In this document: in pieces, positions 24,593 through 31,156 of the stretch
How the letters are laid out: every line of letters begins with the position of its first letter
Position numbering within the stretch: the stretch's first letter is position 1
Assembly: GCA_900550415.1 (NCBI GenBank)
Contig: URSO01000022.1
Location: forward strand, 1 to 31,156
DNA: 31,156 nucleotides
Direction: 5' to 3'
From: an uncultured Collinsella sp.
GTDB taxonomy: Bacteria; Actinomycetota; Coriobacteriia; Coriobacteriales; Coriobacteriaceae
Translations under genes and position numbers: made by a program
The notes under the pieces: generated by a model
Databases searched by the model: none
Seen by the model: the letters and a program-made list of their open reading frames with translations, nothing else
Told to the model about the DNA's origin: nothing

Positions 24593-25528
24593 GTGAACAT
24601 CCTGGTTTTGCTGCCCGTCAATGACCGCCATCGCGCAATTCTTGAGTCGAGCGCTCCGGGCGAGGACTTTATCTACACGAGCGCCGACGCCATCACGCGC
24701 GAGCAGGTCGCCGACGCCGACGTGATCTTGGGCAACATCGACTCTGACATGCTCACGGCATGCGAGCATCTCCATCTGCTGCAATTGCAGACCGCCGGCT
24801 ATGACGACTACCTTGCCGCCGGCACCGTGCCGGCCGACGCCAAACTGTCTTGCTCGGTGGGCGCCTACGGTCAGGCTGTGAGCGAGCACATGTTTGCCAT
24901 GGTCCTTTCCATGATGAAGCGCCTGCCCGGCTATCACGACTTGCAGCGCGAGCATCGCTGGGAGGATTTGGGGCCGGTCACCTCGCTCAAAAACGCCAAT
25001 GTGCTGGTGCTGGGCGCGGGCGATGTCGGTGGCCACTTCGCCACGCTCTGCCGCAGCATGGGCGCGCACGTCCGCGGCATCAAGCGCCATCCGCTCGTCT
25101 ACCCCATTGTGTTTGAGGACATGGACGGCATGGATGCCCTGCCCGAGCGCCTGGCCGAGGCTGACATCGTTGCATCCTTTATGCCGAGCACACCCGAGAC
25201 CCGCGGCCTGGCGAACGCCGAGTTCTTCGCCGCGATGAAACCGGGTGCCTTCTTTGCCAACGGCGGCCGCTGCGATCTTGTGGTCGCCGACGACTTGGTT
25301 GCCGCTCTGGAATCGGGACATCTCGCCGGCGCCGCGGTCGACGTCACCGACCCCGAGCCGCTGCCTGAGACAAGCCCCCTGTGGGATGCGCCCAACATGC
25401 TCATCACGCCGCACGTCTCGGGCTGGTTCCACCTAGCCGCCACGCTCAACAACGTCGTCGACATCGCCGCGGAGAACCTGCGTCATCTGCAAGCCGGCGA
25501 GACCCTGCGCTGCTGGATCGAACATTAG
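24593..25528 (+). CDS. D-isomer-specific 2-hydroxyacid dehydrogenase family protein
   Basis: This 311-residue NAD(P)-dependent enzyme would reduce a 2-oxoacid or oxidise a D-2-hydroxyacid. The nucleotide-binding motif is VLVLGAGDVGGHFA, and the catalytic triad residues are visible as Arg in ANGGRCDLV, Glu in DVTDPEPLP and His in LITPHVSGW. The substrate is not indicated. The start is GTG 24593 with GGAGAGG 7 nt upstream. The short leader contains hairpin copy 3. A 10-bp perfect hairpin follows the stop codon. Confidence 0.92.
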   Translation: MNILVLLPVNDRHRAILESSAPGEDFIYTSADAITREQVADADVILGNIDSDMLTACEHLHLLQLQTAGYDDYLAAGTVPADAKLSCSVGAYGQAVSEHMFAMVLSMMKRLPGYHDLQREHRWEDLGPVTSLKNANVLVLGAGDVGGHFATLCRSMGAHVRGIKRHPLVYPIVFEDMDGMDALPERLAEADIVASFMPSTPETRGLANAEFFAAMKPGAFFANGGRCDLVVADDLVAALESGHLAGAAVDVTDPEPLPETSPLWDAPNMLITPHVSGWFHLAATLNNVVDIAAENLRHLQAGETLRCWIEH

Positions 25529-25533
25529 ATTGT

Positions 25534-25557
25534 TCCGGCGTTTTACCAAACGCCGGA
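25534..25557. terminator. 10-bp hairpin after the dehydrogenase gene
   Basis: TCCGGCGTTT, loop TACC, then AAACGCCGGA form a perfect stem 5 nt after the stop codon. No T-run follows (CCCCC), so termination may rely on the next hairpin or on Rho. Confidence 0.55.
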
Positions 25558-25576
25558 CCCCCTCGACGCTGCGACC

Positions 25577-25667
25577 CCGCCGTTTGGCCAATCTGCCGTT
25601 CAATTTCAAAGGCGCGACCAGAAGGTCAGCGCCTTTTCATTTCACGGCACCTTGGCGCAAACGGCGG
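25577..25667. repeat. 91-nt nested hairpin containing a terminator-like core
   Basis: Outer arms CCGCCGTTTGGCCAA and TTGGCGCAAACGGCGG pair with a single extra base. Inside them TGCCGT pairs with ACGGCA, and the core AAAGGCGCGACC / GGTCAGCGCCTTT has an AGAA loop and one bulged A, followed by TTTCATTT. The core (25608-25637) can act as a plus-strand terminator; the outer layers are not needed for that. Confidence 0.6.
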
Positions 25668-25709
25668 GCTCTCGCTGACTTTTGTTCGACCTGCGGGATC
25701 TTCAAATTG

Positions 25710-26201
25710 CTAGAGCGTTGCTAAGTAATTCTTTGCGTCTTCTACACTCATTGCTGCGACGGGAGCATGCGAACAGAGCTTGACATCGTTGGTGACCAGT
25801 AAATCTGCTTGAGCGCGTATCGCTGCCGCAATGATTAAATCGTCTTCGTAATCGCTATGGAGCTCACGCTGTCTGCTCGCCATCCAGATGTCGCTCAGGT
25901 CACAGGGCACTGGCGTGGCAAGCTGCGACAGCACGCTAAGACAATCCCATGCAAGCGAAGTCGCTACCGTAGCGGCATACTGGGAAAGCGAACCGTGCTC
26001 TCGCCGATACCATGCCTTATGTTCACTTGAAATCAAATAGAACAGGTCTTTGGACGATGTCGCCGCGTACAGCAAATCAACCTGTGCCGTGCATGCATCG
26101 CGTAAAAACTCAATCGCCACCGAACGACCACGTCGTGAGGGAATGAAGTAATCGAGCCACACGTTGGCGTCAACCAAGATGCGCTTTGGAGTCTCACTCA
26201 T
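25710..26201 (-). CDS. PIN-domain protein, probable VapC-like toxin ribonuclease
   Basis: The 163-residue protein has the PIN acidic residues: Asp11 in RILVDANVWLDYF, an acidic group in YEDDLIIAAA, and Asp in LLVTNDVKLC. PIN toxins cleave RNA using Mg2+ held by these acids. The start overlaps the end of the antitoxin gene by 8 nt, the usual layout of a toxin-antitoxin pair. The base composition is slightly less GC-rich than in the neighbours. Confidence 0.87.
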   Translation of the reverse strand: MSETPKRILVDANVWLDYFIPSRRGRSVAIEFLRDACTAQVDLLYAATSSKDLFYLISSEHKAWYRREHGSLSQYAATVATSLAWDCLSVLSQLATPVPCDLSDIWMASRQRELHSDYEDDLIIAAAIRAQADLLVTNDVKLCSHAPVAAMSVEDAKNYLATL

Positions 26202-26574
26202 AGAGCCAGCTCATCTCCTCGCCATAGCGATCCGCATAGGCATTCCGTTTGAGCTCTTCGTCGTCCGATGGCTGAGCCTTGACCATATCGATTCCCGACT
26301 CACAGCAAGCGGCAGCGAACAGCTTCGACCCCTGATCCATGAGCTCGAGCTTACGTTTGGCGGCCTTTTCGCGCTCGCGCTGTTCCGCCCGGGCACGACT
26401 GGGCAGCAGGATATCCTCGAGCGCACCGGGGCGATCGGCCAGCGACGCTGCAAGCTGCCAGAGCGCTCGCACCGCTTGGCTCGGCGTCATACCGGCCTTG
26501 GAGAGAGCGGCGTCCCCACTCCTTTTAAGATCGGCATCGAGACGTACGTTGATCTGAGCGGCTGTTGTGGTCAT
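26194..26574 (-). CDS. RelB/DinJ-like ribbon-helix-helix antitoxin
   Basis: The 126-residue protein begins with a ribbon-helix-helix DNA-binding region (AQINVRLDADLKRSGDAALSKAGMTPSQAVRALW) like that of DinJ/RelB antitoxins. Its longer C-terminal part is charged and would wrap the toxin. DinJ-type antitoxins usually pair with RelE/YafQ-fold toxins; here the adjacent gene is a PIN toxin. AGGGAGGG precedes the ATG. The protein should bind the short direct repeats upstream and repress the pair. Confidence 0.85.
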   Translation of the reverse strand: MTTTAAQINVRLDADLKRSGDAALSKAGMTPSQAVRALWQLAASLADRPGALEDILLPSRARAEQREREKAAKRKLELMDQGSKLFAAACCESGIDMVKAQPSDDEELKRNAYADRYGEEMSWLYE

Positions 26575-26598
26575 GAGCCCTCCCTAATACTTCAAAAT

Positions 26599-26650
26599 AT
26601 CATAAAGCTCTATGGTAGATACGTAAAGCATGTATAGCATTTATAAGCAT
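26599..26650 (-). promoter_or_regulatory. toxin-antitoxin promoter with repeated operator half-sites
   Basis: On the minus strand TTTACG (26627-26622) and TATGAT (26604-26599) are spaced 17 nt apart; the -10 box matches 5 of 6. Just upstream, ATGCT occurs three times at 9- and 10-bp steps (26650, 26640, 26631), one helical turn apart, as expected of ribbon-helix-helix binding sites. Confidence 0.7.
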
Positions 26651-26668
26651 TAGCCGTACTCTGTACAC

Positions 26669-26703
26669 AAAAAGCCGCCGAGGCACATTGCACCTCGGCG
26701 GCT
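26669..26703 (-). terminator. rho-independent terminator of the M18 aminopeptidase gene
   Basis: AGCCGCCGAGG (26673-26683) and CCTCGGCGGCT (26693-26703) form a perfect 11-bp stem. On the minus strand it is followed by five T. Confidence 0.92.
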
Positions 26704-26749
26704 ACGCATCACCAATCCAGTTCGGTTTCACCCTTTGCATTCGCCCAGA

Positions 26750-26792
26750 TAAAACTTGCCAAAATAAACCTGTCCCTTTTTGGCAGGTTTTA
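26750..26792. repeat. hairpin repeat copy 4 overlapping a stop codon
   Basis: The 15-bp arms 26750-26764 and 26778-26792 pair with one G-T wobble around the loop TAAACCTGTCCCT, the same loop as copy 3. The right arm ends in the TAA stop codon of the minus-strand aminopeptidase (26790-26792). A separate, stronger terminator lies further on. Confidence 0.85.
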
Positions 26793-28175
26793 GAGCTCCA
26801 CACTTTCGGCGCCGTTGATGGTTAGGTTTCGCTCGTAGAAGGCGGTGAGGGCGCGGATGGCGTACATTACGTCGCGCACGCCGCCGGTCTCGTAGCTTGA
26901 GTGCATGGCCAGCTGCGGCAGGCCCACGTCCACGGCGTGCATACTCACCTGCAAGTTCGACAGATTGCCGAGCGTGGAGCCGCCGGCCATATCGCTCTTG
27001 TTGGCGAAGGCCTGCGTGGGCACGTCGGCGTCATCGCAGATAGCCTGGAACACCGCGCGGCTAAAAGCATCGGTGCAGTAGTGCTGGTTGGCCGCCTCCT
27101 TGATGACGAAGCCGCCGTTGAGCACCACCTGATTGCGAGCATCGCACTTCTCGGCGTGGTTGGGGTGCACGGCATGCGCATTGTCGCAGCTTACAAGCAT
27201 CGAGGCGGCAAGGGCGCGATGGTACGACTCGTCGTCAAAGCCCAACGATCCGTTAATGCGGCGCAGCGCGTCGGCCAAGAACGTCGACATGGCGCCCTGC
27301 TTGGTCTCGGAGCCAACCTCCTCGTTATCAAAGCAGCAGAAGACCGAAACGTCGAGCGCGTTCTCGGCACCCAAAAATGCCTGCAGCGAGGTGTAGGCGC
27401 ATGCCAGGTCGTCGAGCTTGGGCGTCGAGATAAACTCATCGGCCCAGCCCCAAATGCGCGCATCCTGACGATTGACCAGGAACAGATCGCGGCCCAAAAT
27501 TTGCTCGGGCTCAACGTCCAGTTCGTCGGCGATCAGGGCGTCAAAATCTCCCTGCTTAAGGTCACCGGCGCTGATGAGCGGGCACAGGTCGACGGCGCGG
27601 TTGGGCGCAAAGCCCTCATTAACGCCACGATTCATATGGATGGCAAGGCTCGGGATAATAGCGACCTCGCGCTCGGTGGAAAGCAGGCGGCTCTCAATAC
27701 GGTCGCCTTCGCGTACCAACACGCGTCCAGCCAGCGCCAGCGGGCGATCGAACCAGGTGTAGTCGATCATGCCGCCGTAGGCCTCGGTGTTCAGGCGCAG
27801 CGTCTCGCCCGCGCCGTCAAGCTCAGGCACGGCCTTGACCTTAAACGTCGGCGAATCGCTGTGCGACGCCGTGAGCTGAAAATGATAGTCGCCGGCAACG
27901 CCGTCCTCGCCCCACGTAGCAGCCAGGTCCTCGCCCACCTTAAAGGCAACAACGCTCGAGGTATTGCGCTGCGTGTAATAACGCCCGCCCGGCTCGATAT
28001 CCCACGCCGCGTTCTCGGGCAGGTAGGTAAAGCCTGCCTCGTCGAGCTCGGTCATAATGGTCGCCGCCGTATGGAACATGCTGGGGCACGCCTCGATAAA
28101 GTCGATAAGGTCGTTAGCGGCCTCGATATCATCGGCCGTCACATGCGCGCGCTCGGGCGTTTCCTGATCCGTCAT
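26790..28175 (-). CDS. M18 family aminopeptidase
   Basis: The 461-residue metallopeptidase matches the M18 (aspartyl aminopeptidase-like) family. Zinc ligands and catalytic residues are visible as ASHSDSP (His), PKLDDL (bridging Asp), FDNEEVGS (Glu pair), SCDNAHAVHPN (Asp) and QLAMHSSYE (His). It is cytosolic and would remove N-terminal residues, often acidic ones, from peptides. The start is ATG 28175 (MTDQETPE) after GGGGAGAG; longer readings from 28286 add a basic leader that looks like untranslated sequence. It is divergent from the Ntn amidohydrolase gene, with about 160 nt between. Confidence 0.93.
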   Translation of the reverse strand: MTDQETPERAHVTADDIEAANDLIDFIEACPSMFHTAATIMTELDEAGFTYLPENAAWDIEPGGRYYTQRNTSSVVAFKVGEDLAATWGEDGVAGDYHFQLTASHSDSPTFKVKAVPELDGAGETLRLNTEAYGGMIDYTWFDRPLALAGRVLVREGDRIESRLLSTEREVAIIPSLAIHMNRGVNEGFAPNRAVDLCPLISAGDLKQGDFDALIADELDVEPEQILGRDLFLVNRQDARIWGWADEFISTPKLDDLACAYTSLQAFLGAENALDVSVFCCFDNEEVGSETKQGAMSTFLADALRRINGSLGFDDESYHRALAASMLVSCDNAHAVHPNHAEKCDARNQVVLNGGFVIKEAANQHYCTDAFSRAVFQAICDDADVPTQAFANKSDMAGGSTLGNLSNLQVSMHAVDVGLPQLAMHSSYETGGVRDVMYAIRALTAFYERNLTINGAESVEL

Positions 28176-28336
28176 GCTCTCCCCTTTCACTGGGTTGATG
28201 GTTCCCTCCAGCATACCCCGCCGCGCCAGTGCCGTGCCTTTCATTCCATGTTTAATCCCGCGCCGCTCGCCAAGTTGAGCCATCATGCCCGCACTCCTTT
28301 TGCGACAATTACGCTAACAGGACGAAAGGAGCCGTC

Positions 28337-29422
28337 ATGAAGCCACGTAACATTGCCATCGCCTGCGGTGTCGCGGGAGTCGCCGTCGGCCTTGCCGCTG
28401 CCACCGGCATCGTTTATCACAAACAAATCAAGTCCGCCGCGTCACTCAAACGCTTGACCGGCTACGCGGATGGCTATGACCTGTACGCAATCGACATCGC
28501 CTACGACTACGATCTTGATCGCATCATCGCCGCTGGTGTGCGCGACGACCAGGCCTACATCGATGCCGTGGTGGCGCAGGTGCTGCCCGGTGTGCCGGCA
28601 CATGTCCAGGCGCCCCAGTTTGCCTGCAGCGCTTTTGTCGCCGTAGATGCCGAAGGCCGCGTGCGCACCGGTCGCAATTACGACTTTAAGGACGACACCT
28701 CGGCGCTGCTGGTGCGTAATCACCCGCGCGGCGGCTATGCCTCCATCGGCGTTGCGGCCCTTAACAACCTGGACGATAACACTCCGCTTGACTCCGTCGG
28801 CGGACGCGCTGCGGCGTTGATGGGCCCGTTTGCCCAGCTCGACGGTGTTAACGAATGTGGCGTGTCCATTGCCGTGCTCACCCTGGATTCCAAACCCTGT
28901 GACCAGGACACGCAACGCCCCGTCATCAATACCTCGCTCGCCATCCGTCTGGTGCTCGACCGTGCCGCCACCACGCAAGAGGCCGTCAACCTGCTTTCTG
29001 CCTACGACATACACGCCATGGCCGGACGCGACTACCACTTCTTTATCAACGACGCCGCCGGTGACGCGCGGGTGGTGGAGTGGGATCCGCGCGATCCCAA
29101 CCGTGCATGCAAGGCGACGCCCGTACGCCAGGTCACGAACTTCTACGCCTGCTATGGTGACGAGGTGCTCCCCAACCAAAAGAATGGCGAGCTGGGCCAT
29201 GGCAAGGAACGCGCCGTCGCAATCGCCGGTGTCCTTGACGCCCGTGCCGGCGCCCAAGACGAGGCAGTCGCTTGGAAGGCCCTACGCGCTGCGGCGCAAG
29301 AGCCCAATCCGGAAGACATCACCAGCAACACGCAGTGGTCGGTCGTCTTTGACAACACCGAGCCCGCTGCCGCCGTCACGCTGCGCCGCCACTGGGGCGA
29401 CGTCGACGCCTTCACGCCGTAA
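28337..29422 (+). CDS. membrane-anchored Ntn amidohydrolase (choloylglycine hydrolase/NAAA-like)
   Basis: This 361-residue protein starts with a hydrophobic segment (residues 8-27) that may act as a signal anchor. The likely nucleophile is Cys97 (FACSAFVAVDAEG), followed by GRNYDF, which matches the C-x-S...GRN-x-D pattern of linear amide hydrolases such as N-acylethanolamine acid amidase and bile salt hydrolases. Enzymes of this kind expose the Cys as a new N-terminus, so a 96-residue pro-region would have to be removed here. The substrate is open: bile-acid amides, N-acyl lipids, N-acyl amino acids or beta-lactams. AAGGAG lies 7 nt before the ATG. No strong terminator follows. Confidence 0.83.
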   Translation: MKPRNIAIACGVAGVAVGLAAATGIVYHKQIKSAASLKRLTGYADGYDLYAIDIAYDYDLDRIIAAGVRDDQAYIDAVVAQVLPGVPAHVQAPQFACSAFVAVDAEGRVRTGRNYDFKDDTSALLVRNHPRGGYASIGVAALNNLDDNTPLDSVGGRAAALMGPFAQLDGVNECGVSIAVLTLDSKPCDQDTQRPVINTSLAIRLVLDRAATTQEAVNLLSAYDIHAMAGRDYHFFINDAAGDARVVEWDPRDPNRACKATPVRQVTNFYACYGDEVLPNQKNGELGHGKERAVAIAGVLDARAGAQDEAVAWKALRAAAQEPNPEDITSNTQWSVVFDNTEPAAAVTLRRHWGDVDAFTP

Positions 29423-29491
29423 GGAGCCAGGCCCGTCGACCTTACGCTCGCCTGACGTTGCTTACATTTCTATACGCTTGAGCTAACACGT

Positions 29492-29543
29492 TTTACCCCT
29501 GTATCAACAGTGTGCGGGGGTAAACTTATGCGCATGTTATAAC
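29492..29543 (+). promoter_or_regulatory. inverted repeat and candidate -10 box upstream of phosphofructokinase
   Basis: TTTACCCC (29492-29499) and GGGGTAAA (29517-29524) are exact reverse complements 17 nt apart. TATAAC (29538-29543) is a good -10 box, but the sequence 17 nt upstream is G-rich and not a -35 box, so an activator may be needed. Confidence 0.45.
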
Positions 29544-29562
29544 TTGCCCGGAAGGATTCATC

Positions 29563-30642
29563 ATGCTCAGGATCGGTCTTCTTACCAGTGGCGGCGACTG
29601 CCAAGCGCTCAACGCCACCATGCGCGGCATCGTCAAAACGCTTATAACCAATAGCGAAGAGCCTATCGAGATCTATGGTTTTGAGGACGGCTACCAGGGC
29701 CTTATCTACAGCAGGTTCCGTGTCATGACGCCCGCCGATTTTAGCGGCATCCTCACCCGTGGCGGCACCATCCTGGGCACGAGCCGCACGCCGTTCAAGC
29801 GCCTCGACATCCCCGAGGCCGACGGCGTCGAGAAGGTGCCCGCAATGGTCCACACCTATCATAAGCTGCAGCTCGACTGCCTGTTTATGCTGGGCGGCAA
29901 CGGCTCCACCAAGACCGCCAACCGCCTGCGCGAAGAGGGCCTCAACGTTATCGCCCTGCCCAAGACCATCGATAACGACACCTGGGGCACCGAGTTGACG
30001 TTTGGCTTTACGAGCGCCATCGACGTCGCCACCAAGTGCATCGACGACATCCACACCACTGCCTCGAGTCACGGCCGCGTGTTTGTCATCGAGATCATGG
30101 GCCACAAGGTTGGCTGGATTCCGCTGTACGCCGGTGCCGCGGGCGGTGCGGACGTCATCCTGATTCCCGAGATCCCCTACGACATGGATAACGTCATCAA
30201 GACCATCGAGCATCGCATGGAGACCGGCAGCCGCTTTACCATCGTGGCCGTCGCCGAGGGCGCTATCTCCAAGGAGGACGCGGCGCTGTCCAAAAAGGAG
30301 TACAAGAAAAAGCTCGCTGAGCGCACGAGCCCGTCGATTGTCTACGACATCGCCAAGGAGATCGAGGCCAAGACTGGTCGCGAGACCCGCGTCGCCATCC
30401 CCGGTCACACGCAGCGCGGCGGTCAGCCCGACGCCCAGGACCGCATCTTTGCGACCCAGTGCGGCGTCGAGGCAGCACTGGGATGCCTGCGCGGCGAGTT
30501 TGGCTACATGATTGCCCTGCGCGACGGCAAGATGTGCCACATGCCGCTCGAGGATGTCGCCGGCAAGCTCAAGTACGTCGACCCGCAAAGCGACCTGGTA
30601 CGCGAGGCTCGCGCCTTGGGCATCAGCTTTGGCGATGAGTAG
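29563..30642 (+). CDS. 6-phosphofructokinase, PPi/ATP type uncertain
   Basis: The 359-residue enzyme phosphorylates fructose 6-phosphate in glycolysis. Motifs in order are LTSGGDCQALNA (8-19), MLGGNGSTKTA (109-119), PKTIDND (133-139) with the catalytic Asp pair, MGHKVGW and PGHTQRGGQPDAQD. Lys135 in PKTIDND is a hallmark of PPi-dependent enzymes, whereas Gly114 in GGNGS is a hallmark of ATP-dependent ones; the Asp expected before it (E. coli Asp103) is Asn113. Phosphate donor is therefore not decided by sequence. GGAAGG precedes the ATG. The frame stays open after the TAG stop in a protein-like way (see next entry). Confidence 0.93.
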   Translation: MLRIGLLTSGGDCQALNATMRGIVKTLITNSEEPIEIYGFEDGYQGLIYSRFRVMTPADFSGILTRGGTILGTSRTPFKRLDIPEADGVEKVPAMVHTYHKLQLDCLFMLGGNGSTKTANRLREEGLNVIALPKTIDNDTWGTELTFGFTSAIDVATKCIDDIHTTASSHGRVFVIEIMGHKVGWIPLYAGAAGGADVILIPEIPYDMDNVIKTIEHRMETGSRFTIVAVAEGAISKEDAALSKKEYKKKLAERTSPSIVYDIAKEIEAKTGRETRVAIPGHTQRGGQPDAQDRIFATQCGVEAALGCLRGEFGYMIALRDGKMCHMPLEDVAGKLKYVDPQSDLVREARALGISFGDE

Positions 30643-30711
30643 CACCCGTTTTTGGACGAGGATTCTCTGGACAAGTTTTTCCTGGACGAGAACCCACTAA
30701 CGCAACGCAAG
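30643..30711 (+). other. in-frame, coding-like tail after the phosphofructokinase stop
   Basis: After TAG (30640-30642) the same frame reads HPFLDEDSLDKFFLDENPLT, then QRK, before entering the terminator stem. It is acidic, uses common codons of the neighbourhood, and repeats LDE-D/N. It may be the remnant of a longer C-terminus cut by a TAG, or a read-through tail, or chance. Confidence 0.3.
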
Positions 30712-30766
30712 GGCCCCGCAGGTTGTCGTGGAATACCCATTCCTCAAGACAACCCGCGGGGCCCTT
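30709..30766. terminator. long hairpin between phosphofructokinase and the toxin gene
   Basis: AAGGGCCCCGCAGGTTGTC pairs with GACAACCCGCGGGGCCCTT except at one A-C position, with an inner GGAAT/ATTCC stem; CTTCTTG follows. It probably terminates both converging transcripts. Confidence 0.85.
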
Positions 30767-30810
30767 CTTGCTAGCGGTAGTCGCTAGGGATTGATAGCGT
30801 CAAACGACCT

Positions 30811-31116
30811 TCATTTCATTGGCTGCGCGTCGTTATAATGACTCCACATTCTCACAATCTTTACAGTTCCGATGTACTCAATTCCCTCTTTTACATGAGC
30901 TTCTCTTGCGACCTCATATACCAACCTATGCTGAAGATTGATTCTTCGCGAATATAATCCTGCAAGATTTCCTACAAGCGCTTTATATGAAGGAGGCTGA
31001 CCAAAGGGGTCTTTTCTAACCACTTCAATTAAGTGCTTTGCCTTTGCGTCGAGACCTGCCGCTTTGAGATTCTTCGCATCCTTGACGGCCTGTTTGGTGA
31101 ATACGACTTTCCACAT
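30811..31116 (-). CDS. yoeB: Txe/YoeB family toxin, mRNA interferase
   Basis: This 101-residue RelE-fold protein matches YoeB: MWKVVFTKQAVKDAKNL at the start, KDPFGQPPSYKALVGNLAGLYSRRIN in the middle, and a C-terminal RMWSHYND with the catalytic His/Tyr region. YoeB cleaves mRNA at the ribosome and is silenced by the YefM antitoxin. I chose ATG 31116, 2 nt after the antitoxin stop and 8 nt after GGAG; a GTG at 31125 would overlap the antitoxin. The AT content is higher than in the neighbours, suggesting mobility. Confidence 0.92.
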   Translation of the reverse strand: MWKVVFTKQAVKDAKNLKAAGLDAKAKHLIEVVRKDPFGQPPSYKALVGNLAGLYSRRINLQHRLVYEVAREAHVKEGIEYIGTVKIVRMWSHYNDAQPMK

Positions 31117-31118
31117 GC

Positions 31119-31156
31119 TTACCACTCCAGGGAATCTTCGTCGATGCAGTCGGAAA
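31119..31156 (-). CDS. C-terminal end of an antitoxin gene (YefM/Phd type), cut by the window edge
   Basis: Only the last 11 codons are present, reading SDCIDEDSLEW then TAA. The acidic end with a final Trp is typical of YefM-type antitoxins, and position directly before the YoeB toxin supports this. Confidence 0.7.
   Translation of the reverse strand, partial: SDCIDEDSLEW

Noticed and set aside
26901..28340. 479-codon plus-strand frame
   Set aside because: Antisense to the M18 aminopeptidase and without a ribosome site or domain.
29470..30645. 391-codon minus-strand frame
   Set aside because: Antisense to phosphofructokinase.

Overview
This is a GC-rich chromosomal stretch from a bacterium. 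Strong GGAG-type ribosome sites, some GTG and TTG starts, a giant 2-hydroxyacyl-CoA dehydratase activase fusion, a PPi-like phosphofructokinase and a Sec-C-tagged methionine aminopeptidase together suggest an anaerobic gut actinobacterium of the Coriobacteriia, most likely Collinsella. The genus is an inference from gene content and style, not from an alignment. Most of the window is ordinary core and metabolic chromosome. No phage, insertion sequence, rRNA, tRNA or CRISPR array was recognised.

Layout. Positions 39-5542 (minus): a TetR regulator and a 1593-residue activase/dehydratase-like protein in one transcription unit, with palindromic operators upstream. 5664-8662 (minus): a Cof-type HAD phosphatase, then a visibly AT-richer MFS exporter with its TetR regulator and two matching operators. 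8737-10507 (minus): ammonium transporter amtB and PII protein glnK, separated by a large nested hairpin. 10706-12286 (minus): a CmpB-type membrane protein and an HD-domain hydrolase. 12515-14296 (plus): a DXS-like thiamine-diphosphate enzyme lacking two canonical substrate residues.

14337-14749 is gene-free. It holds a terminator, a regular array of six 16-bp repeats in strictly alternating orientation, a small hairpin repeat and a good promoter. 14750-19036 (plus) is a polar amino-acid ABC transporter (binding lipoprotein, two permeases, ATPase) followed by a peptidase C26 gamma-glutamyl hydrolase, consistent with uptake and processing of glutamate, glutamine or gamma-glutamyl compounds. 19140-21401 (minus) is a signalling pair: a degenerate GGDEF/receiver/HD-GYP protein and a stand-alone Hpt protein. 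21613-25528 holds an alpha/beta hydrolase, a radical SAM protein, methionine aminopeptidase and a 2-hydroxyacid dehydrogenase. 25710-26574 (minus) is a ribbon-helix-helix antitoxin with a PIN toxin. 26790-30642 holds an M18 aminopeptidase, a membrane-anchored Ntn amidohydrolase and a phosphofructokinase. The window ends in a YoeB-type toxin and the last codons of its antitoxin.

The most unusual material lies between genes: the alternating repeat array (14349-14566), a hairpin family with a conserved CTGTCCCTTT-type loop (four copies, two of whose arms contain the stop codon of the neighbouring gene), and several long perfect or nested inverted repeats. One of these (6521-6576) duplicates a ribosome site and start codon in mirror image.
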